Shown: positions 10,277 through 21,194 of the stretch, one piece after another
Position numbering within the stretch: position 1 is the stretch's first letter
Layout of the letters: each line of letters starts with the position of its first letter
Source of the DNA: Ascarosepion bandense
Lineage: Eukaryota > Mollusca > Cephalopoda > Sepiida > Sepiidae
DNA length: 64,000 bases
NCBI GenBank assembly: GCA_037127315.1
Contig: JBBBDQ010001269.1
Coordinates: 1,925,001-1,989,000 of the forward strand
Direction of reading: 5' to 3'
Made by a program: the position numbers and the translations under genes
Notes under the pieces: model-generated
The model's input: the letters and a program-made list of their open reading frames with translations, nothing else
Database searches by the model: none
What the model was told of the DNA's origin: nothing

Positions 10277-10427
10277 GGTGAAAGAAAGAAAGAAGATCTC
10301 TGTCCTATAGGAGAAGAAGTTGAAATAATTGATAGAGAAAACCATTGGAAACTACGTAAACTTGAAGAATCAGCGCATATGTTAAGCTACAAAGTTTCCT
10401 AAGCTGGTGAAGCATAGAAGTGAATAT

Positions 10428-10755
10428 AATATTGGAACCAGTAATATGAATGTACGTTGTGGTGCAGTGAATATCAGCTCGAAACGAGAAATCAGTGAGC
10501 CGAGTTCGAATTCCAGTTGTGTTCCTTGCATTCACTTACGCGCAAATACCTTTGGAAAATGTATTAATCCTTCTCTTCCCTCTAGTTATCGTTTAAATAA
10601 CAAGACAGATTGGGTTCTATAGCTATGACAAAAAGTCTACCACAGAAATTAATGGCAACCTACTGCAGGATAATCATCTACCCAGTCAGACTTGTCTCTT
10701 TCGAGACACGATCACCCAAGCGTGTATCCCGTATGGCACTTAACTGATTGAATAT
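10428..10755 (+). mobile_element. tRNA-derived SINE (hairpin-tail family), long copy
   Basis: Head: ACGTTGTGGTGCAGTGAATA (A-box-like) and GAGTTCGAATTCCAG (B box) about 50 bp later. The body includes ACTTACGCGCAAATACC and AACAAGACAGATTGGGTTCT. The tail carries the hairpin GTCTC-TTTC-GAGAC (10692-10709) and ends CACTTAACTGATTGAAT. It directly follows the end of the PLE. One of the most complete copies, useful as a reference. Confidence 0.88.
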
Positions 10756-10884
10756 GGAGTGCTAGAGAAAATCATTACAATGTTGGCTCTGGTAAAAAAT
10801 GGTTAATTTGACATTTGGTTTATAAATTTTAAAAATTCATACACTGATGTCCTCAAGAAAACATGTCTCAGTGGATATAGATGT

Positions 10885-11105
10885 TGTCAGTTCAATACTT
10901 GACTACAGCAGTGGTGAATAAATAACTTAGAGAGTTGGGTTAAAGGGAGATAACTACATGATATCTGGAAGTGGAAATGCACGTAGAATGAGGATGATAT
11001 ACCCCGGTGATCGAAACAAAGTGTTCTGTTTGAAATTTCTATCATTTGAAGAAGGCGGGAGCGTACAATGACTAAAACCTCGTAAACATGGCAATAAAAA
11101 GAAGG
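10885..11105 (-). mobile_element. PLE terminal (pseudo-LTR) fragment
   Basis: Reverse-complemented, it matches the terminal block at 8925-9060: TTATTGCCATGTTTACGA, GTACGCTCCCGCCTTCTTCA, GATAGAAATTTC and GGGGTATA. On the plus strand it contains TTTGAAGAAGGCGGGAGCG then CTAAAACC, a degraded hammerhead-like order. No RT is attached. Confidence 0.65.
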
Positions 11106-11511
11106 ACGACGGTACACTCAGTGTAAATAATGAGTCCTTAGTTTTTCTCAGGCTTGATAGGATCTGTCAGTTGAGAATCTGAGGGCAGATGACGCCTCGT
11201 ACTCACCAAGTATCTAGTGACATTTCATTTATTTTTTTTTTTTTTTGTAGATCCTGCCCAGTGTTGTTAAAGCCTTTTCGTAAGAAAATGCGTCTACTAA
11301 ATACTTGAACATTTGTGCTTAACATATTTCGTGAGATTGTGCAGCTTAAAACTTTCTTCGTAGTAGGCACATAAGAACTTAATGAAAATTCTTCTACAAT
11401 GACGATGTTCTACTTCGGTATCAGATGTTTTTGGGTCAATAATAAAATTCTCTGAACAGATTAGATTAGCCATTATCAAAATGGTTAACAACTAGCGTTC
11501 ATCAAATTGTA
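11106..11511. other. Unassigned stretch
   Basis: AT-rich with a T tract at 11229-11246. No repeat partner or coding motif was recognised. Confidence 0.35.
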
Positions 11512-11640
11512 GTTGAATTGTTAGAAACAGTTCGTATTGGCTTAAATTTAAGATTTAATGAACTCTGAATACAAACACACTTCTTTCGAATATATATATA
11601 TTCAGGAAAGAATCATTAATTTAGGAAATATCTCATACCA
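11512..11640 (-). repeat. Solo fragment of the Gypsy LTR-like block
   Basis: Matches 5381-5505 on the same strand. It starts TGTGGTATGA at 11640 on the minus strand and stops matching near 11512. No Gypsy coding sequence flanks it, so it is likely a truncated solo LTR. Confidence 0.5.
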
Positions 11641-13030
11641 CAACGCTTATCTGAAGGTATGTCGTTTATAGAGGATTTCATTGTCTCACTCGACAGAGGA
11701 TCACGACTATAAAGAAAAACAATATATTCATCATTGCTTAATATTTGAATTTTCGAAAGAGTTTTGCTGAATCGGTGACATTTATAAAACATTTGTGTTG
11801 TGCATACCGACACGAAAAAAGCTTCTACATGTCTGTTGTGGTTTAAAACGTTTTTAAAAATGGCATTTATAACATATCCGACGAGCCTGGCTCTGGGAGA
11901 CAACCCATTGTGACTGAGAAGTCTTTTGAAAAAGTCTATTGAATTAGATTCACCTCAAAACACCCGAGATTTTGCACAAAAAAATAATTTGTCATGTTCA
12001 GCTGCCCGCAAACATGTCAAGTGAATTGGGAAAACTAGTTATTTTGTTGAGCAGGAACGTTCGATTGAGAACCAAACTCAGTGTTCCAGCATCTTCAATT
12101 TTGCGGTTTTTGTAGCCCGAAATGGAAAACATTCTTTTTTTCATCGCGTTTTTACAGATGGTGAAGAATGAATTTTGCATGTAAATTTGAAAACGAAAAA
12201 GACACTTGTGATCCCAAAATAAGAAACCAGGAAAAACACATGAAAACAAAAACTTAATTCGCAGTTTCCTGCTGTTTACCTGGTGGAGTATTACAGTTGT
12301 CATCAATTACGACATTCTGCAAGATGCAAAGAAAAAAACTGCAGACGGTTTTATCTTTTATCATGTTAATGCAAAGATACTGTTATAATGTTAGCGTAAA
12401 CATTATTTTTGTCGCCCGATTCTATAAATTTAATCTGAAGGGTACTATTTACGAGTTATAATATTTCGTATCTTCGAGTAAAGCCAACCTACTAACGAAT
12501 TCCTTAAATTAATACAATAATTCTCTCGGAAATGCGGTAGAACAACGGAACAAACTACAGAATACACAATACCTTTGAATACAGAATACCCTGAACACCA
12601 GTCCACACAGAACACTTCTGTCTGAGTGCTTTATATATTAGTGCTTTTATATATTAGTATTTAGGACCACGTATATTAATATTTATGACCCAGCAGCACA
12701 ATCTCATCAACAGATAAATTTGTTGACTAGTGATCCGCGTTTGACCACACGTGTCGGTATCGATACATTCTTCCAACATACTGTCAGAAAAAAAAAACAA
12801 TCCAAAGAAATGAAAGATTATTAAAATAGGCGATTAATTGGCAATTCTTTCTCATCTTTCATCTCCATCAGTTTTTCACCTACAGATATACATTTCTTTT
12901 GATAACTGTGTTTGTTAGAACATATTGAAACACAGAATTTCAAACTATCTGTCAAACTTTTTTGGATAAAAAAAACATCTGAGATTTCTTTTAAAATGTG
13001 ATCAAAAATTCTCCTTCCCGTTAGTTTGCA
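11641..13030. other. Unassigned stretch with two chance frames
   Basis: Minus-strand frames of 95 and 102 codons (11616-11903 and 11998-12306) have no recognisable domain. Near 12600-12680 the word TTATATATTAGT repeats twice. No gene can be supported. Confidence 0.35.
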
Positions 13031-13038
13031 ATCGTTGA

Positions 13039-13118
13039 AAATTAAATTTATTTAAATAAATAAATAAATTAAATTTATTTAAATAAATAAATAAATTAAA
13101 TTTATTTAAATAAATTTA
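13039..13118. repeat. 30-bp AT-only tandem repeat, about 2.7 units
   Basis: A unit made of AAATTAAATTTATTTAAATA plus AATAAATAA is repeated in tandem. It contains no G or C and is itself partly palindromic (AAATTTATTTAAATAAATTT). Confidence 0.85.
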
Positions 13119-13473
13119 ACTTACATTTCTGATTTTTATATTCTTTCCAGAAAAAAAAAACGTATCTATTTTCGGAAAAAAAAATCAATTTCCAAATGAC
13201 TGAAATTTGTGGGTAATCCCCACATAGCTTTGTCATCTTTGCCTAGAAATCATTAACTGGCGCCGTCTAAATGACTTTTTTTGCCGCCTTTTATGCTGCA
13301 GCGACAAAAGGTTGTTTCCGTGCATTTTTGAGTTTACCTCCAAGGACTGAGTTATACACACAAGCACACAAACAAGAACACACGTATATCAGGCACATAA
13401 TTGCTAAATCATAATGTTTTTTTTTCTTGTAGTCATACTTATGTATTTTATCTCCTTTTTACTCTTTTTTACT
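13119..13473. other. Unassigned AT-rich stretch
   Basis: Contains A tracts, a short ACACAAGCACACAAACAAG purine-poor run near 13350-13385 and nothing recognisable as a gene. Confidence 0.35.
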
Positions 13474-13655
13474 CAGTCAGTCAGTTAAGTGCCATACGTG
13501 ATACACGCTTGGGCGATCATGTCTCGAAAGAGACATGACTGACTGGGCAGAAGATTATCCCGCAGTAGGTTGCCACTGCTTTCTGCGGTTGACTGGTTGC
13601 CGACCAAGGCTATAGAACCCAATCTGTCCTGTTATTTGACTCATAACTAGAGGGT
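13474..13655 (-). mobile_element. tRNA-derived SINE (hairpin-tail family), 5'-truncated
   Basis: The 3' two thirds of the family, with the perfect hairpin CATGTCTC-GAAA-GAGACATG at 13518-13537. The head is missing beyond about 13655. A second copy of the same orientation follows at 13782, so the two flank a 125-bp spacer containing a hairpin. Confidence 0.85.
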
Positions 13656-13687
13656 GAAGAAATCTATCATATTATTAAGTATTAATA

Positions 13688-13743
13688 AGTGGGGGATCAG
13701 TTTATTACTTCATGACAATAGAAAACCGATCCCCCACTTTATG
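13688..13743. repeat. Inverted repeat, 17-bp arms
   Basis: AAGTGGGGGATCAGTTT and its near-perfect complement AAACCGATCCCCCACTT are separated by about 19 bp. It lies between two SINEs. It could be a hairpin or the remains of a small foldback element. Confidence 0.7.
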
Positions 13744-13781
13744 ACCAGTAGAAGCTTTAATCATGATTCCAACTATTATGT

Positions 13782-14045
13782 TCAGTCAGTCAGTTAAGTG
13801 CCATACGTGATACACGCTTGGGCGATCATGTCTCGAAAGAGACATCACTGACTAGGCAGAAGATTATCCCGCAGTAGATTTCCATTGCTTTCTGCGGTAG
13901 ACTGGTTGCCGACCAAGGCTATAGAACCCAATCTGTCCTGCTATTTAACCCATAACTGGAAGGAAGAGACGGATTAATACCTTTCCCAAGGGTATTTGCG
14001 CGTAAGTGAATACAATGGATTCAACTGGCATTCGAACTCGGCTTA
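13782..14045 (-). mobile_element. tRNA-derived SINE (hairpin-tail family)
   Basis: Covers the tail, the hairpin region CATGTCTC-GAAA-GAGACATC (13826-13845, one mismatch), the body with GGTATTTGCGCGTAAGTGAA, and the B box as GGCATTCGAACTCGG on the plus strand. The head is cut at about 14045. Confidence 0.85.
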
Positions 14046-14204
14046 ACAGAAGTTTCACTTCTTAATGAACCCGCTCAAATAAATCCATTCAGAGTTTGTA
14101 AGTGGGACATTTAATATAAATCAGAGTCCTTAAAACTATAGTATATTTTGGGACTGATTTGTCATAAAATAATCTTCTGAACAGTCATTTCAATTTCTTT
14201 ACTA

Positions 14205-14270
14205 CTCACTCACTCACTCACTCACTCTCTCTCTCTATCTCTCTATCTCTCTCTATATATATATATATAT
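14205..14270. repeat. (ACTC)n-(CT)n-(TA)n compound microsatellite
   Basis: CACTCACTCACTCACTC passes into CTCTCT and ATCTCT runs and ends in about 18 bp of TA, next to the LINE-derived element. Confidence 0.85.
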
Positions 14271-14271
14271 T

Positions 14272-14440
14272 AATCATATCACCCCAAGCAAGGCGCAAAC
14301 GCCACTGATGCACAGGGGGCTAAGTAAGAGTGAAAAGACTGAAAAAAGGGATGAGCCTCTTCACATGTTCAATAGATGTGGGTGGAGTGTGAACCGGGAT
14401 AGTTTAGACTATCTACTCCAATTAGTCTTCTCTACTTCAA
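14272..14440 (-). mobile_element. Internally deleted Jockey/I-like LINE (5' UTR joined to 3' UTR)
   Basis: The plus-strand text begins with the LINE 3' end in reverse (ATCACCCCAAGCAAGGCGCA, then CACTGATGCACAGGGGGCTA). At about 14345 it switches to the LINE 5' UTR in reverse (TTCAATAGATGTGGG, GACTATCTACTCC), which in the full element lies 3.3 kb away at 24660-24730. All of ORF2 is missing. Such a short element with both LINE ends could be mobilised in trans. Confidence 0.75.
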
Positions 14441-15344
14441 TTAGTCTATCTACTCTATTAACGTAAGCAAAAGAATGCACACACACAAACACTTTGGAAA
14501 ATCACGATCGAAGATTGACTAAATATTACTCTATGTTGCTATTAAATAAGTATTTTTGTTGTTAAAATTCAGTTCGCCTTAAACTACTATTTTTACCCAA
14601 TGAAACCTTGACGATACTTAAAGCATAGAGTTTTAATTTAGTTAATCTAAAATTTTGATCCTGACATTAAATATTCCATACGAAAATAGAAAAAAATCAA
14701 TAAAAAATTAACAGACTCAAGTTGAATGTAATAAACTTGATACGTCCCGGAAAGGGACAAATATCAGTACGCGGTAGTTAAGTGGTTAAAGTAAATGTAA
14801 CCGAGTAGGTGAATCTAGTACGTAGACGTAATCGTCGTATGCAGAATCCTGAGACGTAGGCGTAGTCAGTAGTAGACGTAGATCTCTAGTGAAAGATCTC
14901 TCGATCTCTCTCACTCACTTTCTCTGTCTCTTGATATCTTTGCCTTTGTCTGTATTTATGGCTGATACCAGCCAATCCCATTCCAGTGAGGGGGAACCAA
15001 GGTGTATACATAGTCTTTAACTATTTATTACATCAAAAATTTTGGATTAAACCTGCTTCCGACATGTCCAGAAATCCTTCCTTTTTGAGATATTAAGTTT
15101 AAAGTTTACGGTAGACATTGTTAAATGCCTAATCCAAATCTATAATACAAAATGCTTTTTACAAACACGGCAATTCACAATAAATGTAGAAAATATCCCC
15201 CACTTGCTTCTATAGCCGCAAACCCATTCAAATATCTCCCACGGTCTGGAATGGTTTTTCTGACCCGCATGACACATTAATGAAACGTCTCTGAATTATT
15301 ACTGTCTGATGCATGAACCAATTCATTTCGGTGAGGCCACTCAT
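14441..15344. other. Unassigned stretch
   Basis: AT-rich sequence. Around 14820-14900 the word ACGTAGACGTA/AGTAGACGTAG recurs several times. No gene could be supported. Confidence 0.35.
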
Positions 15345-15515
15345 TAAAAATCCAAAGGGTTGAGTTCGCAAGGAATGTGCAGACAATGGAACCGGTCCTC
15401 CCCTACCTATCCATCTTTCAATGAAGGATTTGTGGAAAAATGCTTCTGTGGACATTTGAGTTTGTTTTGATATTAGGTTACCGCTCCACAAATTTGTAAA
15501 AGTTATTTTGATGCA

Positions 15516-15570
<55 letters not shown>

Positions 15571-15822
15571 CAAATAACGGAACACACACCACTTACTTGC
15601 TAGCTTCGTTTCGACCATACTGATCTCTTGCTTGTTTTTTTCATAAAAAATCGAAAGGTTTGAGTTCTTGAGGAACGTGCAGACTATAGAACCGGTACTC
15701 TCTTACTTATCCATCGTCCAATAAAGGATTTGTGGATATGTGCTTCTATAGACATTTGTGTTTGTTTTGATGTAAGGGACCGCTCCCCATATTTGTAAAA
15801 GATTTTTGATACACCACATACA
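15345..15822. repeat. Two direct repeats of ~175 bp around a (TA)n tract
   Basis: 15345-15522 and 15645-15822 are diverged direct copies (GGTTTGAGTT/GGGTTGAGTT, GAACCGGT, CTATCCATC, AAGGATTTGTGG, TTTGTTTTGAT, ACCGCTCC). About 120 bp lie between them, including TA repeats at 15517-15568. Short-spaced direct repeats like these occur at PLE pseudo-LTRs and in tandem SINE or retrozyme copies. No coding motif was found to decide. Confidence 0.7.
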
Positions 15823-15984
15823 AACTTATCACTAAAACATGGTAGTAAAAAAAGAAAGAGCTAAGTACGTGAACACCAACCAAACAGATTTGAACCGAGC
15901 AAGCACGGAGCTCAAAGAAAAAATCCAAGACGTGTAATCAATAACAAAAGAGCCCTCAATACTTAAGTAGAGCAGATGAGTAAA

Positions 15985-16095
15985 TTAAACCTAGAGAGCC
16001 AACAAACCTACCAAGGTTTCACCTAAACGGATCTTCAGCCAACTTTCCCTGATGATCCGTTTAGGGGAAACCTTGGTAGGTTTGTTGGCACTCTA
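15985..16095. repeat. Foldback (palindromic) element, copy 2
   Basis: Left arm GAGAGCCAACAAACCTACCA, then AGGTTTC-CCTAAACGGATC, and the right arm is its complement ending GGTAGGTTTGTTGGCACTCT. Same architecture and related words as the foldback at 251-376. A (TA)n tract follows at 16107-16142. Confidence 0.8.
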
Positions 16096-16100
16096 GTTTT

Positions 16101-16106
<6 letters not shown>

Positions 16107-16142
<36 letters not shown>
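16107..16142. repeat. (TA)n microsatellite
   Basis: About 18 TA units directly after the foldback element. Confidence 0.9.
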
Positions 16143-16144
<2 letters not shown>

Positions 16145-16689
16145 AAACTTGCAGGGTTAGAGGGAGATAACTCATGACTTCTAATCACAGTTATATGTGC
16201 TAACCATTTTAGTTGCTATAATTGTTTTTGTTGTTGTTTTTTTTAGACCTCACGTGATATGGTTTGTCTCATTTAGTACAGGTCTTTTTGTACAGTATTT
16301 ATATCTCTTGTAAATCTTTCTTCCAGATTTAATCTTCAAAATCTGTAAATGCACTGCAGTAGTCATCTTCTGCCTTTTTAACTCCTATACTTTTAATTGT
16401 CCTTACTCCCTAATGATTTTTCCAAGATGTGTTCCCTGTGTAAAATATGCTTCGATGAAGATTCAGGCAAGGCGATATAAACGATGATTAAACGTGGAGA
16501 TTTGTGTAGAAAAAGAAAAAGAAACTGAAAATTCAAGTAAAAGGGTAAAAGAGAAACCAAAAGAGAAATTTAAAAATGTATGCAAAACACACAGAAAAAA
16601 TACAAAAGCCCCTGAAACAGTGCTGCCTACCATTGCCTATTTCTGAAATCGGTTAAGGTCAGTTTCTTACATAAATTCGTTTACAGTAT

Positions 16690-17105
16690 TTACATTTTTG
16701 GACTATTGTCCTCATAGTTATTGCCATTGGTTTGACGTTTTGATCGTTGTACGCTCCGGCCTTCATCAATGCAGAACTGAACCCTTTATTTCAATCAATG
16801 TGGTCTATGAACTCCATTCTTTGCGTAAAGCCTCGATTGGAAGCCATAAAAATTTAAAGGAGAGACAGGCCGCCCACTTAAGGTAAGGCTACAAGAACCT
16901 CTCAAAGCCGTAACACGAGGGGAGATAGAAAAATCAGCATACTGAGGGAGAAGAAGGAATCACCGGCCCCTATGGAATGAAGTTGAAATAACAGATAGTG
17001 AACGCCACTGGAAACTACGTAAACTTAAGGAATCAGCACATATGCGAGGCTTCAAAAATCTCCTAAGCCGACTAAGCATAGAGCAAACAACGGCCAAAAC
17101 GTCGT
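16690..17105 (+). mobile_element. PLE fragment: terminus plus GIY-YIG C-terminus
   Basis: The terminal block (16695-16800) shares TTTTTGGACTATTGTCCTCA and GTACGCTCCGGCCTTCATCA with the block at 8925. It is followed at once by the end of the GIY-YIG domain: AHLRVRLQEPLKAV, RGEIEKSAY, PLWNEVEITDSERHWKLRKL and KESAHMRGFKNLLSRLSIEQ. RT is absent, so this is an internal deletion or a recombined copy. It joins a minus-strand RTE-like fragment near 17100. Confidence 0.82.
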
Positions 17106-17590
17106 ACAATATGTTATCCGCTGCTTTCCTCTGTCTCTTTTACCCTCCATCTGGCCTGTTAGTATCAGCTCTCTTTCCTTATTGCATCTCCCAGGAACTT
17201 TAGCTGCCTTGACCTGATGCGCATTAATAATTTTCTTTTGTTTCCATCCTTTCAAAAACCCAGTCATTGCTCACAAACTCGATCCATGATATCTGCAGAA
17301 CCACATTTCAGTTGCGTCAGTTTTTCTTTCCTCTCTGATGATATTGTCCAGCAATCATTGTCATATTGTAAAACAGGCATTACATAGCATTCCAGTACTC
17401 TTTTCTTTGTTTCTAGTGAAAGTTTCCTGTGCATTATTACTTTACTCAGCTTCTGGGACGTGTCCTTTGTCATGCCAATTCGCTTTTGGATCTCTGTACC
17501 GCACTTTCCATCTCTACCTGGATGATTTTAGTAGCCCTCACCTGTATTTGGTATTTTGGGCTGTACTTTTTGCTGATGAACATGCCTTCG
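17100..17590 (-). mobile_element. RTE-like LINE fragment ('KKK-tail' family)
   Basis: On the minus strand: SKSELA, KLSKVIMHRKLSLETKKRVL, ECYVMPVLQYDNDCWTISSE, then after a shift ELILTGQMEGKRDRGKQRI. The same order is seen at 57640-58541 (RILDCYVMSVLQ, MVISKKCNPKC, ENLILTG). This is the connection and C-terminal part of an RT. An internal deletion removed the KFKYLGS segment. Inactive. Confidence 0.8.
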
Positions 17591-18590
17591 GTTTCAATAT
17601 GAAATTTGACTTAAACGCAAAAACACGGAAAGATTCTCATGAGCGAGAAAAGAAATTGTTGGCACCGAAAATAATGTTACATCTAGACTTTAGAACTCTA
17701 AAATGACGGGATATTATCGGTCGTCTAGTTTTGCGTTTGGTTCCATAGAGTTTATTTACCATAGTGGAGCGTTCATCAGAACATTTACGAAGGATAGTGT
17801 TTACAGGAAGGGCATAAGTAAACCACTTTTGGGCGGAAGGAATTTGACAGAAGCCGAAATGCCATTGCATATATTTCTTGGATTATATTGAAGATTCTTC
17901 TTTCCATGTCATTAAGAATCTCTAAATGTATAGAAGAGGCACCAATATTCTAAGCAGGGAAAAATAGAAAACTTTTATTTATGTTTTGTTAGTGCAATAA
18001 AAATTGTCTAGAAAACTAACTTTCCTTACAGCCCACCTAGAAATTGATTCGGTATAATATTTTCACTTCCTTATAAAATTCTGTCGTGAACAAAACAAGT
18101 TCTAAATTAGGAAAATACAATGACGAAACAAGAAGACGGTCTCAGTAAAAATAAATACGAGCAATTAACACGTAAATTTGACAAACGCCAAGCGATCGTT
18201 ATTATTATTGTCTGTCTCTTTCTCTCTCACCTGTCATCTCCTCCTATTTAATCGTTCGCCCTTGTACTTAATAACCGGACGGAACCCTTCAGACTGAACA
18301 AATACTTTAAAGACACACCCAAAAACAAGAACGCTCACTCATACCTACGTACACATAAACTCAGTCGTGCCAGGACGACTACGAATATTTTAAAGGCCTT
18401 GTACCAACCGAAAGACATTACTTTTATTTGTAAAAACCTTAATTGATTCATATATATACATATATATTTATGTTGTTTCTATATAACTTTTGATTTTCTT
18501 GTTTTGTACCACTCTTATAGTTGCCAAATTTCTTTCAACACACATACACTACATTATAACGGATAACACAGTATAATTCTATTATTTTTT
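17591..18590. other. Unassigned stretch
   Basis: Open frames of 60-122 codons overlap here without a recognisable domain. Nothing repeated in the window was recognised apart from short TA runs near 18450-18470. Confidence 0.35.
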
Positions 18591-18595
18591 CAAAG

Positions 18596-18598
<3 letters not shown>

Positions 18599-18627
<29 letters not shown>
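18599..18627. repeat. (TA)n microsatellite
   Basis: About 14 TA units. Confidence 0.9.
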
Positions 18628-18949
18628 CGTGTGACTGATTGACCGAGTTACATACTTGATAAAGGGAAATATAAAATGTTCGCATGAAGTAGTAACAGAA
18701 GGAACAATCTTCATTTGGTGAATATCTCTGAATATAGTTTCGCACGAAAGACTTCATGTTTCTTTTCCGCAAATCAAATATTGTTCTTTAAGCCTAATTT
18801 TCTTCATGTTATCATTTTATTTTGTATTTTTTGCTTTTAGTATTGGGTATATTGTCGCCATTATAAATGGTCTCTTACGGGTGTGTGTGTGTTTGCTTTC
18901 TGTGCGGTTATATCCATTCAGATGTGTTGTTCTTGTATGTTATATTCTG

Positions 18950-20666
18950 ACGCGGTTAGTCAGTCTTCATCCTGGTCAACACTGCACCCGACGTGACGAC
19001 TTTTCGGGCACTAGTCGTGATGGCTTCGACACAGTAGCTGGTCTTCAAGTCGTCTATTACAACGGTGTTCTTTCTCACCTATGCTGTGAATTTGATCCTA
19101 AGGAAGTCACGTTGAAATCTTGCTAGCTGTCTCTTTACCAACTTAACCAGACCGGACGCTCGCGCACAATTGGGTTAATGAAAACGGCACCAAAAGTAAA
19201 TTCAATGACGCCTGAATAAGTTGTGGGAAAAGTCTTTATATACAAAAAAAAAAAAAAGAAAGAAATAGAATATAACAGTCGTCAATTTTTTATCTTTACA
19301 ATGGGGCGAAAGTTTTGTCTAAGAGTAATGTTTGTCTTATTAACATTAATTCAACGTTTTGGTTGCTAATGTCTGTCACTCCAATCGGAGTTTTCAAGTT
19401 GTGACGATTCAAAATGTCTTATTCAAACTTTTCACCAAAGCTTTACGGAAACTGCCGAAGATTGGTCTTTGTGTTTGGGTGACGGCGGCGGTAAATTTGT
19501 CTTATCTGCCTTAGCTCAGCGAGGCAACTAAAACTTGGCTCTCTCTGTTTCTTTACATCTTCTGCCAGGACTCTATCAGAGGTGCGTTGTTTGACTTTAA
19601 CACTTTTCGGTCGGTCGGTCGGCGGCAGGCTTTTCTACGACTCTTTACATCTTCAGCCAGGACTCTATTATAGGCGACCGTCTCTGTCTCTACATTTAGC
19701 CCCTTCGGCGTAGCCACCGTCACCGTCTCTACGGTTGGCACCCAACGGCGCGGCAATTACCTCTGTCTCTGTACATCTTTCGTCAGGAACTCTATCGGAG
19801 ACGACCGTCTGTGTCTCTAATGGTCGTGGCTCCCTAGTTGGGAACTGTCACTCCCTGGTCTTTTCATCTCCAACTGAAACTCTATCGGAGGCGGCCGTCT
19901 CTGTCGCTACGGTCGTGGCTGCCGGTTGGGAAACCTCCCCCCTTGTCTCAACCCAAGCTCATTTCTACCTCTGCTCCGACTGAATTTTGGCCCGCTGAGG
20001 TTCTAGTTTTATGCCTGTCCGAAATTCTCTTGGGGAGGTATGACGGGCGCGGTGTGTCTATGCAAATTCAGTCTTTCACCAATCAAATCAATCCCGCCTT
20101 CGCACTTTGGGGAGGAGTTATTTTTCCCTTAGTTTAACCAATGAAGTAGCAATATTTCTTAGCGAAGACATTTTTTTCGTCTTTTTCCCTTAGCTAACTG
20201 ATAACATCATTTATTTTTCAGAATTTAAAATCTGTTCTCAACGAATTCAATAATTTTGAGGATTATAACCTTATCAAAAATTTTGACAATTGTCAAAACC
20301 ATGTTTTGACTACAGCTTATTTTCCGGCTTCCATCAGCTGCAAGGCTTCCGCTTTTTCACACAATGGCTGCTAAATTGATGACCCCGTGTGACTTGTCGG
20401 TTGCACCTGAAATGTTTTTCAATTCACTTTGCCAGTTTCCAAGATTCTCAATATTTTATTTTGCGAAAATTTATTTAACAATTCATTAACTGCGTTCATA
20501 TTGCAACCGATAATAAACGATTTTATTGTCTATTAGACTCCTTTACGTCTCTACTCATATTGAAACAAATTATCTACATAACTAATAATACCACTAATAA
20601 TAATTTCTTTAGCTCCGTCGTGCTAAACTAGGGTTACATTTTACACATGTAAAAATAGTGTTACAA
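18950..20666 (+). repeat. Unknown 1.7-kb dispersed repeat, copy A
   Basis: Aligns along its length with copy B (37406-39675): GGTCGTGATGGCTT-GACACAGTA, TCGTCTATTACA, ACCAGAC-GGACG, ATGTTTGTCTT-TCAACATTAATT, TTTACATCTT-GCCAGGACTCTAT, GACTAC, AATAATACCAC-AGTAATAA and a common end GTGTTACAA. It contains several internal TTTACATCTTCAGCCAGGAC-type subrepeats (19550-19850) and AATAAA near 20511. No conserved ORF. An LTR or other long non-coding retroelement part ending in CA is possible but unproven. Where copy B has a 21-unit VNTR, copy A has one unit-like segment (ACACAATGGCTGCTAAATTG then ATGACCCCG, about 20362-20392). Confidence 0.8.
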
Positions 20667-20966
20667 TATTGTTTTTCCTTTTAATATTGTCTGTACATGC
20701 GTGGGTTGATTTATGTGTTCTTCAATGTTTTTGACATTCCCGAAATGATCGCTACTTCAATGATAAGCTGTATACATTCCTACCCTTCAACTAACCTCAA
20801 TATTTCTGTGTTCTAATCTATATTTTGTTTTGAATATTCTGAATTAAATTAAACTATTTTTCAGTTCTGGTTAGAACGTTTGTGGTTTACACAACTTCTG
20901 AAATAAATTCTGTATTTATAGCTGTTTAATTATGCGTTGATTGAATTGTGTTTATTAAATTTGTTT

Positions 20967-21150
20967 TTTAATTAAAGATACATTGCGACACGGAAATTTC
21001 AGTGTTACAAGATTTCTATCTCGTCATCAGACAATGTTAGATGATAGTTGTGAAACTGATTTCTATGCTATAACATTGCCTGATGTTGAGGTAAAAATCT
21101 GTAAACATAGAAATTTCCGTGTCCCAATGCATTTTTAATTAAAAATCAAA
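20967..21150. repeat. Terminal-inverted-repeat element with PLE-like core words
   Basis: The outer arms TTAATTAAAGATACATTGCG, then ACACGGAAATTTC, return as GAAATTTCCGTGTCCCAATG and CATTTTTAATTAAAA. Inside, each arm contains CTGATG followed by GAAA words (minus-strand CTGATGACGAGATAGAAATC). It may be a pair of PLE termini in inverted arrangement or a MITE. Confidence 0.7.
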
Positions 21151-21194
21151 TTTAAATATATGATTAAATTATGCTCTAAAATATATATATATAT

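Larger units (their letters stand above)
8925..10425 (+). mobile_element. Penelope-like element (PLE), RT plus GIY-YIG, decayed
   Basis: A terminal block (8925-9060) carries the hammerhead-like motif and the family word GGACTGTTGTCCTCATC. RT follows: MVSLDVVSLHTKTSTVEALE (about 9195), AMGSPLLPSLANIYMKYFEK (about 9390), the catalytic VDDTFI (9493-9510) and DNKLALLDVQIYR (about 9607). Later, NCVYAISCSCDINIKEKLAN (about 10065-10125) is the start of a GIY-YIG endonuclease in which the glycines are degraded. EEVEIIDRENHWKLRKLEES, split by a small shift, closes it near 10380. The RT fingers are missing and stops break the frame. PLEs differ from LINEs in having this GIY-YIG nuclease and pseudo-LTR ends. 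A 34-bp tandem array (10148-10276) lies inside the GIY-YIG region. Confidence 0.88.

Noticed and set aside
11616..12306. Two minus-strand frames as a piggyBac-like or other transposase
   Set aside because: No catalytic or zinc-binding motif could be lined up in any frame; a translated search against transposase profiles would be needed.
17338..17706. 122-codon plus-strand open frame as a host gene
   Set aside because: It is largely antisense to the RTE-like LINE fragment at 17100-17590 and has no domain of its own.
21003..21040. Hammerhead in the inverted-repeat element at 20967-21150
   Set aside because: CTGATGA and GAAA are present on the minus strand, but only seven bases lie between them (CGAGATA), too short for a real stem II, so I did not list it as a ribozyme.
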